Assembly (NCBI RefSeq): GCF_003001995.1 | Contig: NZ_PVNB01000007.1 | Span: 1 to 64,000, forward strand | From: Orenia metallireducens | Lineage (GTDB): Bacteria > Bacillota > Halanaerobiia > Halobacteroidales > Halobacteroidaceae | Reading direction: 5' to 3' | Length of the DNA: 64,000 nt | Part shown: in pieces, positions 1 to 9,135 of the stretch | How positions within the stretch are numbered: position 1 is the first letter of the stretch | Layout of the letters: the number at the start of each line of letters is the position of its first letter | Translations under genes and position numbers: made by a program | The notes under the pieces: generated by a model | The model's database searches: none | The model's input: the letters and a program-made list of their open reading frames with translations, nothing else | Told to the model about the DNA's origin: nothing

Positions 1-1
1 A

Positions 2-76
2 CTCGAAAGTAGCAAAATTTATTCTAAAGTTCAGAAAGCTATTAGTTCTTTTCTACGAGATGACAAGATTGCATAG
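2..76 (+). CDS. C-terminal tail of an unidentified protein, cut by window start
   Basis: An open frame enters from the left edge and runs 24 codons to a TAG at 74-76. The tail is basic and helical-looking and ends in FLRDDKIA. It could be the end of a transposase, but no family can be assigned from so little. A bidirectional hairpin terminator follows at 114-143, which fits a real gene end on this strand. Confidence 0.35.
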   Translation, partial: LESSKIYSKVQKAISSFLRDDKIA

Positions 77-113
77 TCAAACTTGTAAAGTGGTGTAACT
101 AATATAAAACAAC

Positions 114-143
114 TAAAAAAGACAACCCTTTTACAGGTTGTCT
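114..143. terminator. Rho-independent terminator for the PD-(D/E)XK gene
   Basis: The stem GACAACC pairs with GGTTGTC around a short loop. On the minus strand it is followed by six T. It lies directly downstream of the minus-strand gene ending at 158 and may also serve the plus-strand gene ending at 76. Confidence 0.75.
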
Positions 144-157
144 GCTTAAATTGAATA

Positions 158-1018
158 TTATATCTTCTTTTTAATCTTTTCTACCTCTTTTTTATCTAAC
201 TGAGTCATTTTAGCTATCTCTTCAACACTAATTCCATTTTTCAACATATTTATTATTAGCTGTTTTCTCTCTTCTTCTCTACCTTTTTCCATACCTTTTT
301 CCATACCTTTTCTCTCAGCCTTCTTCAATGCCATCTCTTCATCTCTTAACCATTTTAACCTAGCTTCATAAGCTTCTCTCTCTTCCTTAGTTAAACCTAT
401 AGTATCTAATACTTTGATCGCTTTTTCGATGCTGGCTAATTCTGCTAATTGAGTTGGAATTTTGTCTTTATCATATTTATCAGCTCGTTTTAAAAACTCT
501 GTCCATCTATCTAAGGCAGTCTGCACCTCACTTAAGTCCTTATTATACTTCTCTAACTCGATAAAATGAATCTCCAAGTGATCTATTAACTCTTCTTTTG
601 ATTCACGGTTCAATAATTGATAGATATTATGATAATCATCTTCCTCTAAACAGTTAAAGTTTAAAACATTAATTACGATTGTCTTTTCTAGTTTATCATA
701 ATTAGCCCCTGACTCTAACTGACCTGTATATAATCTCGCCCAATAATATAAGGCTCTTTTATCATAATAATCTTGGTCTGTGATCTGCATCTCAATATTA
801 TACCAGACACCTTTTGTATCAACAGCTTTCACATCAAGAATTGAAAGTTTATCATTTTTAAAGTTTTTAGCGTCATAAGGATTCTTTAGGATTAAATCTG
901 TAATTGGCTCATCTTGGTCTAAGACGGAATTGATAAAAGAGATTAGGATATCCTTATTCTCTTCACTCCCAAATAGCTTCTTAAAAGCAAAGTCTACCCT
1001 TGGATTTAAACGGCACAT
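158..1018 (-). CDS. Rpn/PD-(D/E)XK nuclease family transposase-like protein
   Basis: A 286-residue protein of the PDDEXK_2 / Rpn (recombination-promoting nuclease) type, often labelled 'PD-(D/E)XK nuclease family transposase'. The N-terminal NPRVDFAFKKLFG motif is typical. A nuclease-like core follows with D62 and then E76-x-Q78 in the IEMQ strand. The C-terminal third is charged and helical with short GMEK repeats near residue 240, then a helix-turn-helix-like tail (SVEEIAKMTQLDKKEVEKI). Known family members cut DNA and stimulate RecA-independent recombination. These genes are often multicopy and spread horizontally. It stands alone, beside an RHS remnant, in what looks like a small accessory patch. 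Confidence 0.85.
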   Translation of the reverse strand: MCRLNPRVDFAFKKLFGSEENKDILISFINSVLDQDEPITDLILKNPYDAKNFKNDKLSILDVKAVDTKGVWYNIEMQITDQDYYDKRALYYWARLYTGQLESGANYDKLEKTIVINVLNFNCLEEDDYHNIYQLLNRESKEELIDHLEIHFIELEKYNKDLSEVQTALDRWTEFLKRADKYDKDKIPTQLAELASIEKAIKVLDTIGLTKEEREAYEARLKWLRDEEMALKKAERKGMEKGMEKGREEERKQLIINMLKNGISVEEIAKMTQLDKKEVEKIKKKI

Positions 1019-1068
1019 TTTAATTAAACCTCCCGTTCTATAGTTATATTTTAATTATAACATAGTGA

Positions 1069-1176
1069 TTATGATAAATGAAGATAAGTTAACTTTAAGT
1101 AATAACTATTCTCAGTAATAAACCTAGCTATCTCGTTATCATAGTATCCCGCTTCATAATAATACAGTCCAATGCT
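1069..1176 (-). pseudogene. Remnant of an RHS-repeat protein (core C-terminal motif)
   Basis: The minus strand from 1176 translates without a stop for 35 residues, including IGLYYYEAGYYDNEIARF and then ITEN. This matches the RHS-core signature (GLYYxxARYYDPxxGRFxxxD). No start codon or upstream coding sequence is visible, so it is a decayed fragment of an RHS/YD-repeat toxin-type gene. It sits in the 383-base gap 1019-1401. The rest of that gap holds no gene that I can see. Confidence 0.6.
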
Positions 1177-1401
1177 AACTACCTGTTATAATCACACTTA
1201 AAATCTCTTCCACTGCTTTTTAAAGATAATTTTAATTCAACTTCTCTTCTCTAAGTCAGCAAAAATACTTTAATAATCTACTTTCCAGCAATAATAGTTG
1301 AAAAGAGTTAGTAATTTTTATAATATATATAGTAGATATGTATTATTATTAGATATTCATTAACTACTATTAAGTATTAGTTAGGGGAGGTATTATTACT
1401 G

Positions 1402-2559
1402 ATGCTATCAAATAATTTGATACTCATAGCAATCTCATTTATAACTTTAATCATCCTAATAATAACTTTAGTAAAGAGCAAAAAAAAGAAAGAGCCTTCA
1501 GCTATTACAAGCCCTCCTACTCCCAAAAAAGAATATTCTACCTATCAAAAAAATATTAGCTATCATGGTAACTATATAGATATAGATTCACTAGACTTCT
1601 TTGGTAAATTCAACAAATCCCCTAACGAAATATATACAGTTGCTTATTCAGAGAGCCCTAGCAATAAATATGTCCTTTTAAAAGGGGAGAACATATTAGT
1701 TAAAGGTAATATAGATAGACCTAGCCTTGCTAGTGTAGCTAACAATGGTACCTTTATCATTAATAATTGGGGCATATCCACTAACCTCTATGGTCTCTTT
1801 ACTGCTTTTACTAAAGATGGGGAGATTATAATTAAAGAGAAGCTAAAAGCAAACTTATGTAATAATAGTATCTCAGCTGATGGTAGCTATGCTATCTGTC
1901 AGACCTACAAGAGTAAACATGAGGAGGATTCTAATAAATTATTATTCTTTAACTTAATAGAGAGGAAACTACTTTGGAAGATCAATTCCCTGACTGGTAT
2001 AGCAGAATCCTATAGCTTTGATTTAGATGAGAAGATATTAACTCTACATTACTCTAATAATAAGTCTTATCGCTATAGTTTTGAAGGTAGATTGTTAGAT
2101 AAAGCAGAATGGGAGAAAGAGAATAATGATGAAACTGCTATTATTGAAATAAATGGTGAGGAAGAATTAGATGATGGTTTAGATGATGACTTGGATGATG
2201 ACTTGGATGATGACTTGGATGATGACTTGGATGATGACTTGGATGATGACCATCTTGAAATAACTGATCCTTCACAATTATTTGAAAGATTAGAAGAAAC
2301 TCATAAAGAAGACCTCGAGAGTTTATCTAAAGAAGAAGTGAGCCTTCATCTAAAGAAGCTATCCCTTCTCTTAGACTTTGAAGAGATAACCACTGTTAAA
2401 TACAAGCATGCTAGAACCTATAGGTATCTTGGAGAAAGCTATTTGAAATTAGATAGAAAAAGAGATGCTCTCCAAAATTTTAAAGAAGCCCTAAAGGTTA
2501 GCAAGAGAGTTGGAGTCAAAAGAATTACTAAACAACTTGAAGAAGAGTTATCAAACTGA
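1402..2559 (+). CDS. Membrane-anchored acidic protein with C-terminal TPR-like region
   Basis: 385 residues, family not recognised. Residues 5-24 form one hydrophobic helix followed by a KSKKKK stop-transfer run. Residues ~50-235 look beta-rich with repeated short strands, like a divergent propeller. Residues ~258-284 are a nearly pure Asp/Leu stretch made by a 12-bp tandem repeat. Residues ~330-385 contain one clear TPR-like helix pair (YRYLGESYLKLDRKRDALQNFKEAL). The gene has a strong GGGGAGG ribosome site and ends at a bidirectional terminator, so it is monocistronic. The soluble part could face the cytoplasm or the periplasm; the basic run after the helix favours the cytoplasm. No function is assigned. 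Confidence 0.7.
   Translation: MLSNNLILIAISFITLIILIITLVKSKKKKEPSAITSPPTPKKEYSTYQKNISYHGNYIDIDSLDFFGKFNKSPNEIYTVAYSESPSNKYVLLKGENILVKGNIDRPSLASVANNGTFIINNWGISTNLYGLFTAFTKDGEIIIKEKLKANLCNNSISADGSYAICQTYKSKHEEDSNKLLFFNLIERKLLWKINSLTGIAESYSFDLDEKILTLHYSNNKSYRYSFEGRLLDKAEWEKENNDETAIIEINGEEELDDGLDDDLDDDLDDDLDDDLDDDLDDDHLEITDPSQLFERLEETHKEDLESLSKEEVSLHLKKLSLLLDFEEITTVKYKHARTYRYLGESYLKLDRKRDALQNFKEALKVSKRVGVKRITKQLEEELSN
2171..2251 (+). repeat. 12-bp in-frame tandem repeat (GATGATGACTTG)n
   Basis: One diverged unit at 2171-2182 is followed by five perfect 12-bp units (2183-2242) and a 9-bp partial unit. Each unit encodes DDDL. Being a multiple of three, the array can change length by slippage without shifting the frame. 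Confidence 0.95.
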
Positions 2560-2640
2560 TTAAAATAGCCTAAGATTGAGTTTAAATCTAAGTAAATTAA
2601 AAATATAATTACTCTATTTCAACTTATACTCAAATCAAAA

Positions 2641-2681
2641 AGAAGAAGAAAGGAGGTTTTACCTCCTTTCTTCTTTTTTTT
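2641..2681. terminator. Bidirectional terminator between acidic TPR gene and coaD
   Basis: Stem AGAAGAAAGGAGGT / ACCTCCTTTCTTCT with a TTTT-type loop and T8 on the plus strand. The minus strand also carries T-rich sequence. It serves the convergent genes ending at 2559 and 2684. Confidence 0.9.
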
Positions 2682-2683
2682 CT

Positions 2684-3181
2684 CTATATCATCTTATCCT
2701 CTTCCTTAAGCCTGTTAATCAATCTCTTGATTACATGGTCTGGGACCAGCCCTTCAATACATCCTCCAAAACTGGCTACTTCTTTAATAGAGCTAGAACT
2801 TAAATAAGCATACTTGGTACTTGTCATCATAAATAAAGTCTCTATCTCAGGGGCTAACTTCTTATTCATTGAAGCCATCTGAAACTCTGCTTCAAAATCA
2901 GAGACAGCCCTTAAACCTCTAATAATTACCCCTGCCTTCTGGTTATTAATATAATCGATTAGTAGTCCCTCAAAGCCATCGACTTCTACCTTATCAAAGT
3001 CTTGAACAGCCTCTGCTAGCATCTCCATTCTTTCTTCCATAGTAAAGAGAGGATTCTTATTAGGGTTATGGAATACTGCTACAATCACCTTATCGAAGGT
3101 TTTGCTAGCTCGTTCAATAATATCCAAATGTCCATTGGTTACAGGATCAAAACTCCCTGCATATACAGCTATATTACTCAA
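2684..3181 (-). CDS. coaD: Pantetheine-phosphate adenylyltransferase
   Basis: 165 residues, the normal length for CoaD. It transfers AMP from ATP to 4'-phosphopantetheine, the penultimate step of CoA synthesis in the cytoplasm. The nucleotidyltransferase motif [14 protein letters not shown] is at residues 7-20, and the substrate-binding [12 protein letters not shown] and SSSSIKEVA motifs follow. The start codon is TTG (3179-3181). Its ribosome site GGTGAGG lies inside the last codons of rsmD, two bases upstream, so the genes are translationally coupled. The rsmD-coaD pair is a common arrangement in Firmicutes. Confidence 0.97.
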   Translation of the reverse strand: MSNIAVYAGSFDPVTNGHLDIIERASKTFDKVIVAVFHNPNKNPLFTMEERMEMLAEAVQDFDKVEVDGFEGLLIDYINNQKAGVIIRGLRAVSDFEAEFQMASMNKKLAPEIETLFMMTSTKYAYLSSSSIKEVASFGGCIEGLVPDHVIKRLINRLKEEDKMI

Positions 3182-3183
3182 TC

Positions 3184-3738
3184 TTATTCCTCACCTTCTC
3201 TTATTTTTAATAAAGTAATACCACTTTTACCATATTTCTTCTCCTTTATTATATCATATCCTTCAGGTAAAGCTATAGTATCCTTAGAGAAATGTTCAAT
3301 AATTATGATTCCTGTTGGATGCAGTAGCTTATACTCTTTAATCTTATCTAAAGTCTGATTATATAGCTCTAGCTCTTCATAGGGAGGATCCATAAAGATT
3401 AAATCAAAATCCCCTGTCAATCCTTCCAAAGCCTTAAGAACATCATTGCTGATTACTTGACTATCATCTTCATAGCCGACTATCGCTAGATTTTCATTGA
3501 TAATTTTAGCATTTCGCCTATCCCGCTCTACAAAGACTACCTCTGCTGCCCCCCGGCTTAAGGCTTCAATGCCAATTCCACCAAAACCTGCAAATAAATC
3601 TAAAAATCTAACACCACCTATATTAGGACCTATAATATTGAATAAAGACTCCTTAGTCCTATCAGTAGTAGGTCGAACATCACCTCTATCGATAGACTTT
3701 AATCGCCTACCTCTATCTCTTCCTGCAATAATTCTCAT
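3184..3738 (-). CDS. rsmD: 16S rRNA (guanine(966)-N(2))-methyltransferase
   Basis: About 184 residues from [13 protein letters not shown], the typical RsmD N-terminus. The SAM-binding loop is [18 protein letters not shown] and the catalytic motif is DPPY. It methylates G966 of 16S rRNA in the small subunit. A longer in-frame start at 3795 exists, but it would add 19 residues read from an intergenic hairpin. The ATG at 3738 has a GGGGGTG ribosome site four bases upstream, so I place the start there. It is the first gene of the rsmD-coaD pair. Confidence 0.95.
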   Translation of the reverse strand: MRIIAGRDRGRRLKSIDRGDVRPTTDRTKESLFNIIGPNIGGVRFLDLFAGFGGIGIEALSRGAAEVVFVERDRRNAKIINENLAIVGYEDDSQVISNDVLKALEGLTGDFDLIFMDPPYEELELYNQTLDKIKEYKLLHPTGIIIIEHFSKDTIALPEGYDIIKEKKYGKSGITLLKIREGEE

Positions 3739-3756
3739 TAACACACCCCCGAAAAA

Positions 3757-3850
3757 CAGTAATGAGTGACGAGTCAAGAGTGATAAGTAAAGCAACTAAT
3801 TTTTATTTTCTGTTCTTTACTTGTTACCCATTACTCATTACCCGTCACTA
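3757..3850. repeat. Word-shuffled intergenic hairpin (AGTAATGAGTGACGAGT type)
   Basis: Left arm 3757-3796 and right arm 3811-3850 are imperfect inverted repeats made of short words (AGTAATG, AGTGACG, AGTAA). They fill the gap between recG and rsmD. Similar word-built hairpins recur at 13931, 20768, 25470 and 58979. Confidence 0.8.
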
Positions 3851-3856
3851 AACTCA

Positions 3857-6439
3857 TCAGCTTATATCTATCAATTCAAAGTCATAGTTAAAATTCTCTG
3901 TTAAGATGCTCTTTAAGCGTTTATTCTCTCTATTTTCTAATTTAGGGTCAGCTTTAATTAGAGCAAAGGCATCCTCTCTAGCCAGCTCTAAGAGTTTATG
4001 ATCCCGTAAGATATCTGCCACCTTTAAATCTGGCATCCCGTGCTGGCGAGTACCAAAAAACTCTCCAGGACCTCGCAAGTGCAAGTCCTCTTCTGCTATC
4101 ACAAAGCCATCGGTAGATTTGGTCATAATCTTCATCCGCTCTACACCCTCATCTGTAGATGGATCTGAAATTAGGATACAATAGGATTGATATTGCCCTC
4201 TTCCAACCCTTCCTCTTAATTGATGGAGTTGGGCCAATCCAAAGCGTTGTGCATCCTCAATAATCATTACTGAAGCATTAGGAACATTGACCCCTACCTC
4301 AATGACAGTAGTAGATACTAAAATATCAGTATTCCCTACCCTAAACTCCTCCATAACCTCTTCCTTCTCTGCCGCCTTCATCTGACCATGTAAGAGAGCA
4401 ATCTTTAAATCTGGAAAGTACTCATTTTGCAGCTTAATAGATAGCTCTGTAGCCGATTCTATATCTAACTTCTCAGACTCCTCTACCAAAGGACAGACCA
4501 CATAAGCTTGTCTTCCTTTATCTATCTCCTCCCTTAAAAAGGAGTAGATCTTATCCCTTACTCGTTGTGTTCTCCACTCAGTAATCACTGGCTTTCTCCC
4601 TGGTGGCAGCTCATCAATTACAGAGACATCCAAATCACCATAGACAGTCAAAGCCAAAGTTCTAGGAATTGGAGTAGCAGTCATCACAAGTACATCAGGA
4701 TTATCACCTTTTTCCTGTAAAGTAGCCCTTTGCTTGACTCCAAAGCGGTGCTGTTCATCTACAATAGCTAGCCCCAAATTAGAGAAGTTGATCCCCTCCT
4801 GAATCAAGGCATGGGTTCCAATGACTATATCTACCTCTCCAGCTTCAATTTTTTCTAGTAGCTCTCTCTTCTCTTTAGCCTTTAAGCTTCCCACTAAAAG
4901 ACCTAATTTGAGTCCTAAAGGCTCTAAATCATCCTTTAAGCCTAAATAATGCTGTTCTGCTAAGATCTCTGTAGGAGCCATCAATGCCCCCTGAAATTCT
5001 GACTGCACCGTCTTTAATAATGCTAAAGTAGCAATCACAGTCTTTCCTGCCCCTACATCACCTTGTAAGAGGCGGTTCATATTCTTATTAGACTCCATAT
5101 CACCTTTAATCTCCTGCCAAACCCTTGCTTGAGCATTAGTCAAAGCAAAGGGTAACAACTCTAAGAACTTATCCACTAAACCATCATCTTTAGAGTGCTT
5201 AATTCCCAGCTTATCACTCTGAGCCTCAGACTTTCTTAAAGCTAAAATCAACTGCAAGACAAAGAGTTCTTCATAGGCAAATCTCCTTCTTGCTTCCTTT
5301 AAGACCTCTTTAGAATCAGGAAAATGGATCATTGAGAGACCATAGCTTAAATCTAAAAAATCATGCCTACCAATAATATCTGTAGGAAGAAACTCCTCAA
5401 CATCCACTAAATACTTATCAAGAGCATTTTTAATGATCCTTCTTAATCTCTTTTGATTGATACCTTTAGTTGTAGGATAAACTGGAACTATTCGACCAGT
5501 ATGTAAGTTATCTTGAAAATCAATCTCTTCAAAATGAGGATTATTAATTTCAAAATTACCATAGCTATATTTGACCTCACCACTGAATAAGAAGGTAGCA
5601 TCTTTTTTGAAGGTCTTTTTAATATAGCCTTGATTAAACCAGACGCCATGCAATATCCCAGTACCATCACTGATAGCAACTTTGATAATTTTAAGACCTG
5701 AACGGGGCTTAATCTCATTGATATTTACAACCTTACCTTGAACAGTCACATTCTCCCCAGTTCTTAACTCTCTAATCTTCTTAGTCTGACTCCAATCATT
5801 ATAATCCCTAGGAAAATAATAAAGCAAATCCTTTAGCTCTTCAATCTCCAAGCGTTTTAAACGCTTGGACCAATAATCTCCGACCCCTTTAACATATTTA
5901 ATAGGCTGATGCCAAAATCCAGCCTCATCTTTAGTTGCTCTAAATTTCTTCTCTTTTTTAATCTTTTTTTCTTGCTGCTTCTTAATTACTTTAGCTTTAT
6001 CCTTCTTTACAATCACTTGTTTTTTGTTAGCCTCTTTTTCTTGATTAAAATCAAACTGTAAAGAGTTCTGTGGAGTGTTCTTTCTCTTTTTAGTCTTCTT
6101 TACTGGGATGTCCTTGACTATTCTTAGCTTCTTATCATTTAAGTCAAAGACTGCTCTTCCCTTTATTTTTCGACCCAACTCGTTGACCAGTTTAATCGAT
6201 TCCTTTAACTTCTGATGCCTTTTTTCCAAGATAACCTTCTCATAATCTATAAATAGAACATATAAGTCTTGGGCAAGGCTCTTAATCTCTTCATCATTTG
6301 TGCTTGCCTGTAACTTATTGCTCCAATTTAAGATATAACTATCAAATCCCCCAAAGACTGAAGTATTTAATCCATTACTTTTAATCTCTGTTGGAATTGG
6401 CTTTATAAGGTTTTCAAATATATCTTCTATCCCCTTCAT
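3857..6439 (-). CDS. recG: ATP-dependent DNA helicase RecG, long N-terminal form
   Basis: 860 residues; most RecG proteins have ~680-700. It remodels stalled forks and branches Holliday junctions. The helicase core has Walker A GDVGAGKT (near residue 460), VDEQHRFG, ATPIPRT and QLRGRVGRG. The wedge/OB domain begins near residue 175 (PIKYVKGVGDYWSKRL). The first ~170 residues are extra: a helical segment, then a very Lys-rich linker (residues ~110-170, with runs such as KKTKKRK and KKIKKEKK). An N-terminal extension is known in Thermotoga RecG. The ATG at 6439 has GAGGTGATTGT upstream. Confidence 0.96.
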   Translation of the reverse strand: MKGIEDIFENLIKPIPTEIKSNGLNTSVFGGFDSYILNWSNKLQASTNDEEIKSLAQDLYVLFIDYEKVILEKRHQKLKESIKLVNELGRKIKGRAVFDLNDKKLRIVKDIPVKKTKKRKNTPQNSLQFDFNQEKEANKKQVIVKKDKAKVIKKQQEKKIKKEKKFRATKDEAGFWHQPIKYVKGVGDYWSKRLKRLEIEELKDLLYYFPRDYNDWSQTKKIRELRTGENVTVQGKVVNINEIKPRSGLKIIKVAISDGTGILHGVWFNQGYIKKTFKKDATFLFSGEVKYSYGNFEINNPHFEEIDFQDNLHTGRIVPVYPTTKGINQKRLRRIIKNALDKYLVDVEEFLPTDIIGRHDFLDLSYGLSMIHFPDSKEVLKEARRRFAYEELFVLQLILALRKSEAQSDKLGIKHSKDDGLVDKFLELLPFALTNAQARVWQEIKGDMESNKNMNRLLQGDVGAGKTVIATLALLKTVQSEFQGALMAPTEILAEQHYLGLKDDLEPLGLKLGLLVGSLKAKEKRELLEKIEAGEVDIVIGTHALIQEGINFSNLGLAIVDEQHRFGVKQRATLQEKGDNPDVLVMTATPIPRTLALTVYGDLDVSVIDELPPGRKPVITEWRTQRVRDKIYSFLREEIDKGRQAYVVCPLVEESEKLDIESATELSIKLQNEYFPDLKIALLHGQMKAAEKEEVMEEFRVGNTDILVSTTVIEVGVNVPNASVMIIEDAQRFGLAQLHQLRGRVGRGQYQSYCILISDPSTDEGVERMKIMTKSTDGFVIAEEDLHLRGPGEFFGTRQHGMPDLKVADILRDHKLLELAREDAFALIKADPKLENRENKRLKSILTENFNYDFELIDIS

Positions 6440-6560
6440 ACAATCACCTCATCATTCAAACCCATTAATATCTGGGGGAAATATTATAATAAAACAATAA
6501 TAAACCTTAAAAACAAGTTTAAGCTATTAAGGCAGTATTATTAGTATTCACAATCTATAT

Positions 6561-6603
6561 TAAAAAAAATTCCTAATACTATTTAACTTAGCATTAGGAA
6601 TTA
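6561..6603 (-). terminator. Terminator of the fakA-degV transcript
   Basis: The stem ATTCCTAAT/ATTAGGAAT is followed on the minus strand by eight T. It lies 30 bases past the DegV stop codon. Confidence 0.85.
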
Positions 6604-6630
6604 CCCAACTAACCTTTTATAATACATAGA

Positions 6631-7473
6631 TTATTTATAAACTATCATTCCAAAGGGAGTTGGACCAACATGTGCGCCTACTACAGAACCAAATTGAAGC
6701 ATATCTATCTCTTCCCACTCAAAATTCTGGGTTAATATCTCTTTTAATTGATTGGCCTTATCTAAATATTTTCCATATATGATTACCAGTTTATGACCTG
6801 TATTGCCCTCTAACTCTTTTTCAGCCAAGCCCATAAACTCTTTATATAATCGTTTCTCTCCTCTTAACTTCTTATAAGGAGTAATCTCACCAGCTTCTAT
6901 TGTCAACATAGGTTTAACATTAAATAAATTACCTATAAAAGCAGTAGCCTTACCTATACGACCTCCACGCTCTAAATAAGTTAAATCATCTATAGTAAAA
7001 TAAATCTTAATGCTCTCTTTTAATTCAGCTATTAAGTTTATCAGTTCATTCATCTGCTTACCTGCTTTAACAGCTTTAGCTATCTCTACTACCATAACCC
7101 CTAAAGGTACCGTTACAGTCTCTGAGTCTATAACTTTAATGTCTATATCTTCTAACATATTAGCAGCCAAGTGAGCTGTTTTAATAGTTCCACTCAACTT
7201 TTCAGAAAAGTGTAATGACAGAATCTGATCATACTCTTTAGCTAAAGCTTTATATAAATCAAGGAATTTTCCAATAGGTGGCTGTGATGTAGTCGGTACT
7301 TGATTACTTTCTTCTAATTTATCCAAAAACTCTTCTCTACTAATATCAATGCCATCTTCATATTCCTTTCCATCTAATCTAACCTTTAAAGGAATTACAT
7401 TAATATTATACTCTTCTATAAGCCTAGACGGTAAATCTGCTGTACTATCTGTTACAACTGCTATCTTACCCAT
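6631..7473 (-). CDS. DegV family fatty-acid-binding protein (FakB-like)
   Basis: 281 residues, full DegV length. It begins KIAVVTDSTADLP and has conserved TSQPP and YLERGGRIGKA segments that line the fatty-acid pocket. FakB proteins hold a free fatty acid for phosphorylation by FakA, feeding acyl-phosphate to phospholipid synthesis. The partner kinase gene lies 12 bases upstream on the same strand, which supports this role. ATG at 7473 is preferred; a GTG one codon upstream is possible. Confidence 0.92.
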   Translation of the reverse strand: MGKIAVVTDSTADLPSRLIEEYNINVIPLKVRLDGKEYEDGIDISREEFLDKLEESNQVPTTSQPPIGKFLDLYKALAKEYDQILSLHFSEKLSGTIKTAHLAANMLEDIDIKVIDSETVTVPLGVMVVEIAKAVKAGKQMNELINLIAELKESIKIYFTIDDLTYLERGGRIGKATAFIGNLFNVKPMLTIEAGEITPYKKLRGEKRLYKEFMGLAEKELEGNTGHKLVIIYGKYLDKANQLKEILTQNFEWEEIDMLQFGSVVGAHVGPTPFGMIVYK

Positions 7474-7485
7474 CACTTAACACTC

Positions 7486-9135
7486 CTACTCTACAGAAAT
7501 AATATAATAATATATAGGCTGATATCCATCATAGATTTCAATATCAAAGTCTTCATATAGCTCTTCCAAATTATGTATTAATTCCTCTTTATCTTCTAAA
7601 GATACCTCTTCTCCTACATAAATAGTAATTAAGGAGTCATCAGCTTCAACCATATCTGTTAATAACTCTAAGGTCGCTTGATTGTAATGGGAGGATACAA
7701 CCTCTATATTTCCTTCTATCAAGCCTAAAATATCACCTTTATTGATCTCTAACTCATTAATCTTAGTATCTCTAACAGCATAAGTAACCTCTCCTGTCTT
7801 AACAAATTCAAGCTCTTCTTTCATCTGAGCAGCAACCTCTTTAAGATTACCTGCTGGATTGAAGACCATCATTGCTGTTACACCTTGAGGAATAGTCTTA
7901 GTTGGAATAACCTCAATCTCCTTATCTGTCAACTCTTTAAGCTGCTTAGCAGTAGAGATAACGTTTTTATTATTTGGTAAGATAATTACTTTATCGGTAT
8001 TAATCTGCTCTACAGAGTCTAATAAATCTTGAATACTTGGATTCATTGATTGACCACCTAGAAGTACATTAGCTGCTCCAAGCTTATTAAAGATAACTTC
8101 TAACCCTTCTCCAGCAGCTACCGCTAAAACTCCTATTCCATCAAGCACTTCTTGCTCTTGCTTAAGTGCCTTTTGCTCTGCTTCAATCTCTTTTTTTAGC
8201 CTCTCCTCATGCTGTTCAGACATATTTTCAATCTTAATTCGAGTCAATTGCCCATACTTTAACCCTTCTTCTAATACTGCCCCTGGGTGCTTAGCATGGA
8301 CATGAACCTTTAAAATGCCATCAGATTTAACAGCAATAATAGAGTCACCGTAATCACTTAATATTTCTTTAAATTCATCAGCCTCAACCTTAGCATTCTT
8401 CACAATAAATTCAGTACAATAACCAAACTCCTCTATAGCTGATGGCTCTATTGTAGTATTAGTCTTTGCTCTAACTCCTTCTCTGATAACGATTGGAGTA
8501 TCAGAGCTTAGACCTTGTACGAGTCCTGTTAGAAACATTTGATAGCCTTTACCACCAGCATCTACTACCCCAGCTTCCTGCAAAGCATCTAATAAATTAG
8601 GTGTGTTGGCTACAGACTTCTCAGCCTCTTTTACCGACTCTATTAGAAGTTCAGCTACAGTTAACTCAGCAGCCAATTTCTTAGCTTTTTTTCCTACATC
8701 CTTGGCTACTGTTAAAATAGTTCCTTCCACAGGCTTCATTACCGCTTGATAAGCCTTATCAGCAGCTTTTTGTAAACCATTAGCTAGAACTTCTGCTGTC
8801 AATAACTTAGCATTACCAATGCCATCAGCCAAACCTCTTAAAAGCTGGGATAAGATTACCCCTGAATTTCCTCTAGCTCCCATCAAAGCCCCCATTGCTA
8901 AACTATTGGCCACAGCCCCTACTGAATCCTCTGTAGTAGACTCTAGCTCATCGACAGCATTTGATAGAGTCAGATACATATTGGTTCCTGTATCACCATC
9001 GGGAACAGGAAAGATATTCAAATCATTGATTTCATCCTCTACCTCTTTTAAAGTATTAGTTGCTACTAGTAGCATTTGTTTGAATTTAGCTGAATTTATC
9101 TGCTTTATCTCCTTAGTCAATGAATCAGGTAGCAT
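7486..9135 (-). CDS. fakA: Fatty acid kinase subunit FakA (DAK2 domain fusion, YloV family)
   Basis: 549 residues. The N-terminal DAK2 (dihydroxyacetone-kinase-like) nucleotide domain carries NIFPVPDGDTGTNMYLTL (residues ~41-57) and the GARGNSGVILSQ loop. A middle domain follows. The C-terminal domain (~residues 340-549) resembles DegV. It phosphorylates the acid bound by a FakB protein. It overlaps the end of the Asp23 gene by 11 bases, and the DegV/FakB gene follows 12 bases later, so the three form an operon (asp23-fakA-degV). This matches the conserved Firmicutes order. Confidence 0.95.
   Translation of the reverse strand: MLPDSLTKEIKQINSAKFKQMLLVATNTLKEVEDEINDLNIFPVPDGDTGTNMYLTLSNAVDELESTTEDSVGAVANSLAMGALMGARGNSGVILSQLLRGLADGIGNAKLLTAEVLANGLQKAADKAYQAVMKPVEGTILTVAKDVGKKAKKLAAELTVAELLIESVKEAEKSVANTPNLLDALQEAGVVDAGGKGYQMFLTGLVQGLSSDTPIVIREGVRAKTNTTIEPSAIEEFGYCTEFIVKNAKVEADEFKEILSDYGDSIIAVKSDGILKVHVHAKHPGAVLEEGLKYGQLTRIKIENMSEQHEERLKKEIEAEQKALKQEQEVLDGIGVLAVAAGEGLEVIFNKLGAANVLLGGQSMNPSIQDLLDSVEQINTDKVIILPNNKNVISTAKQLKELTDKEIEVIPTKTIPQGVTAMMVFNPAGNLKEVAAQMKEELEFVKTGEVTYAVRDTKINELEINKGDILGLIEGNIEVVSSHYNQATLELLTDMVEADDSLITIYVGEEVSLEDKEELIHNLEELYEDFDIEIYDGYQPIYYYIISVE

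Noticed and set aside
2171-2251. 12-bp direct repeats as a possible CRISPR or replication iteron array
   Set aside because: The repeats are contiguous, in frame and encode DDDL units in a gene with a good ribosome site; there are no spacers.
3739-3795. Longer N-terminus of rsmD
   Set aside because: The extra 19 residues come from the hairpin repeat, and ATG 3738 has the ribosome site and the family N-terminus.
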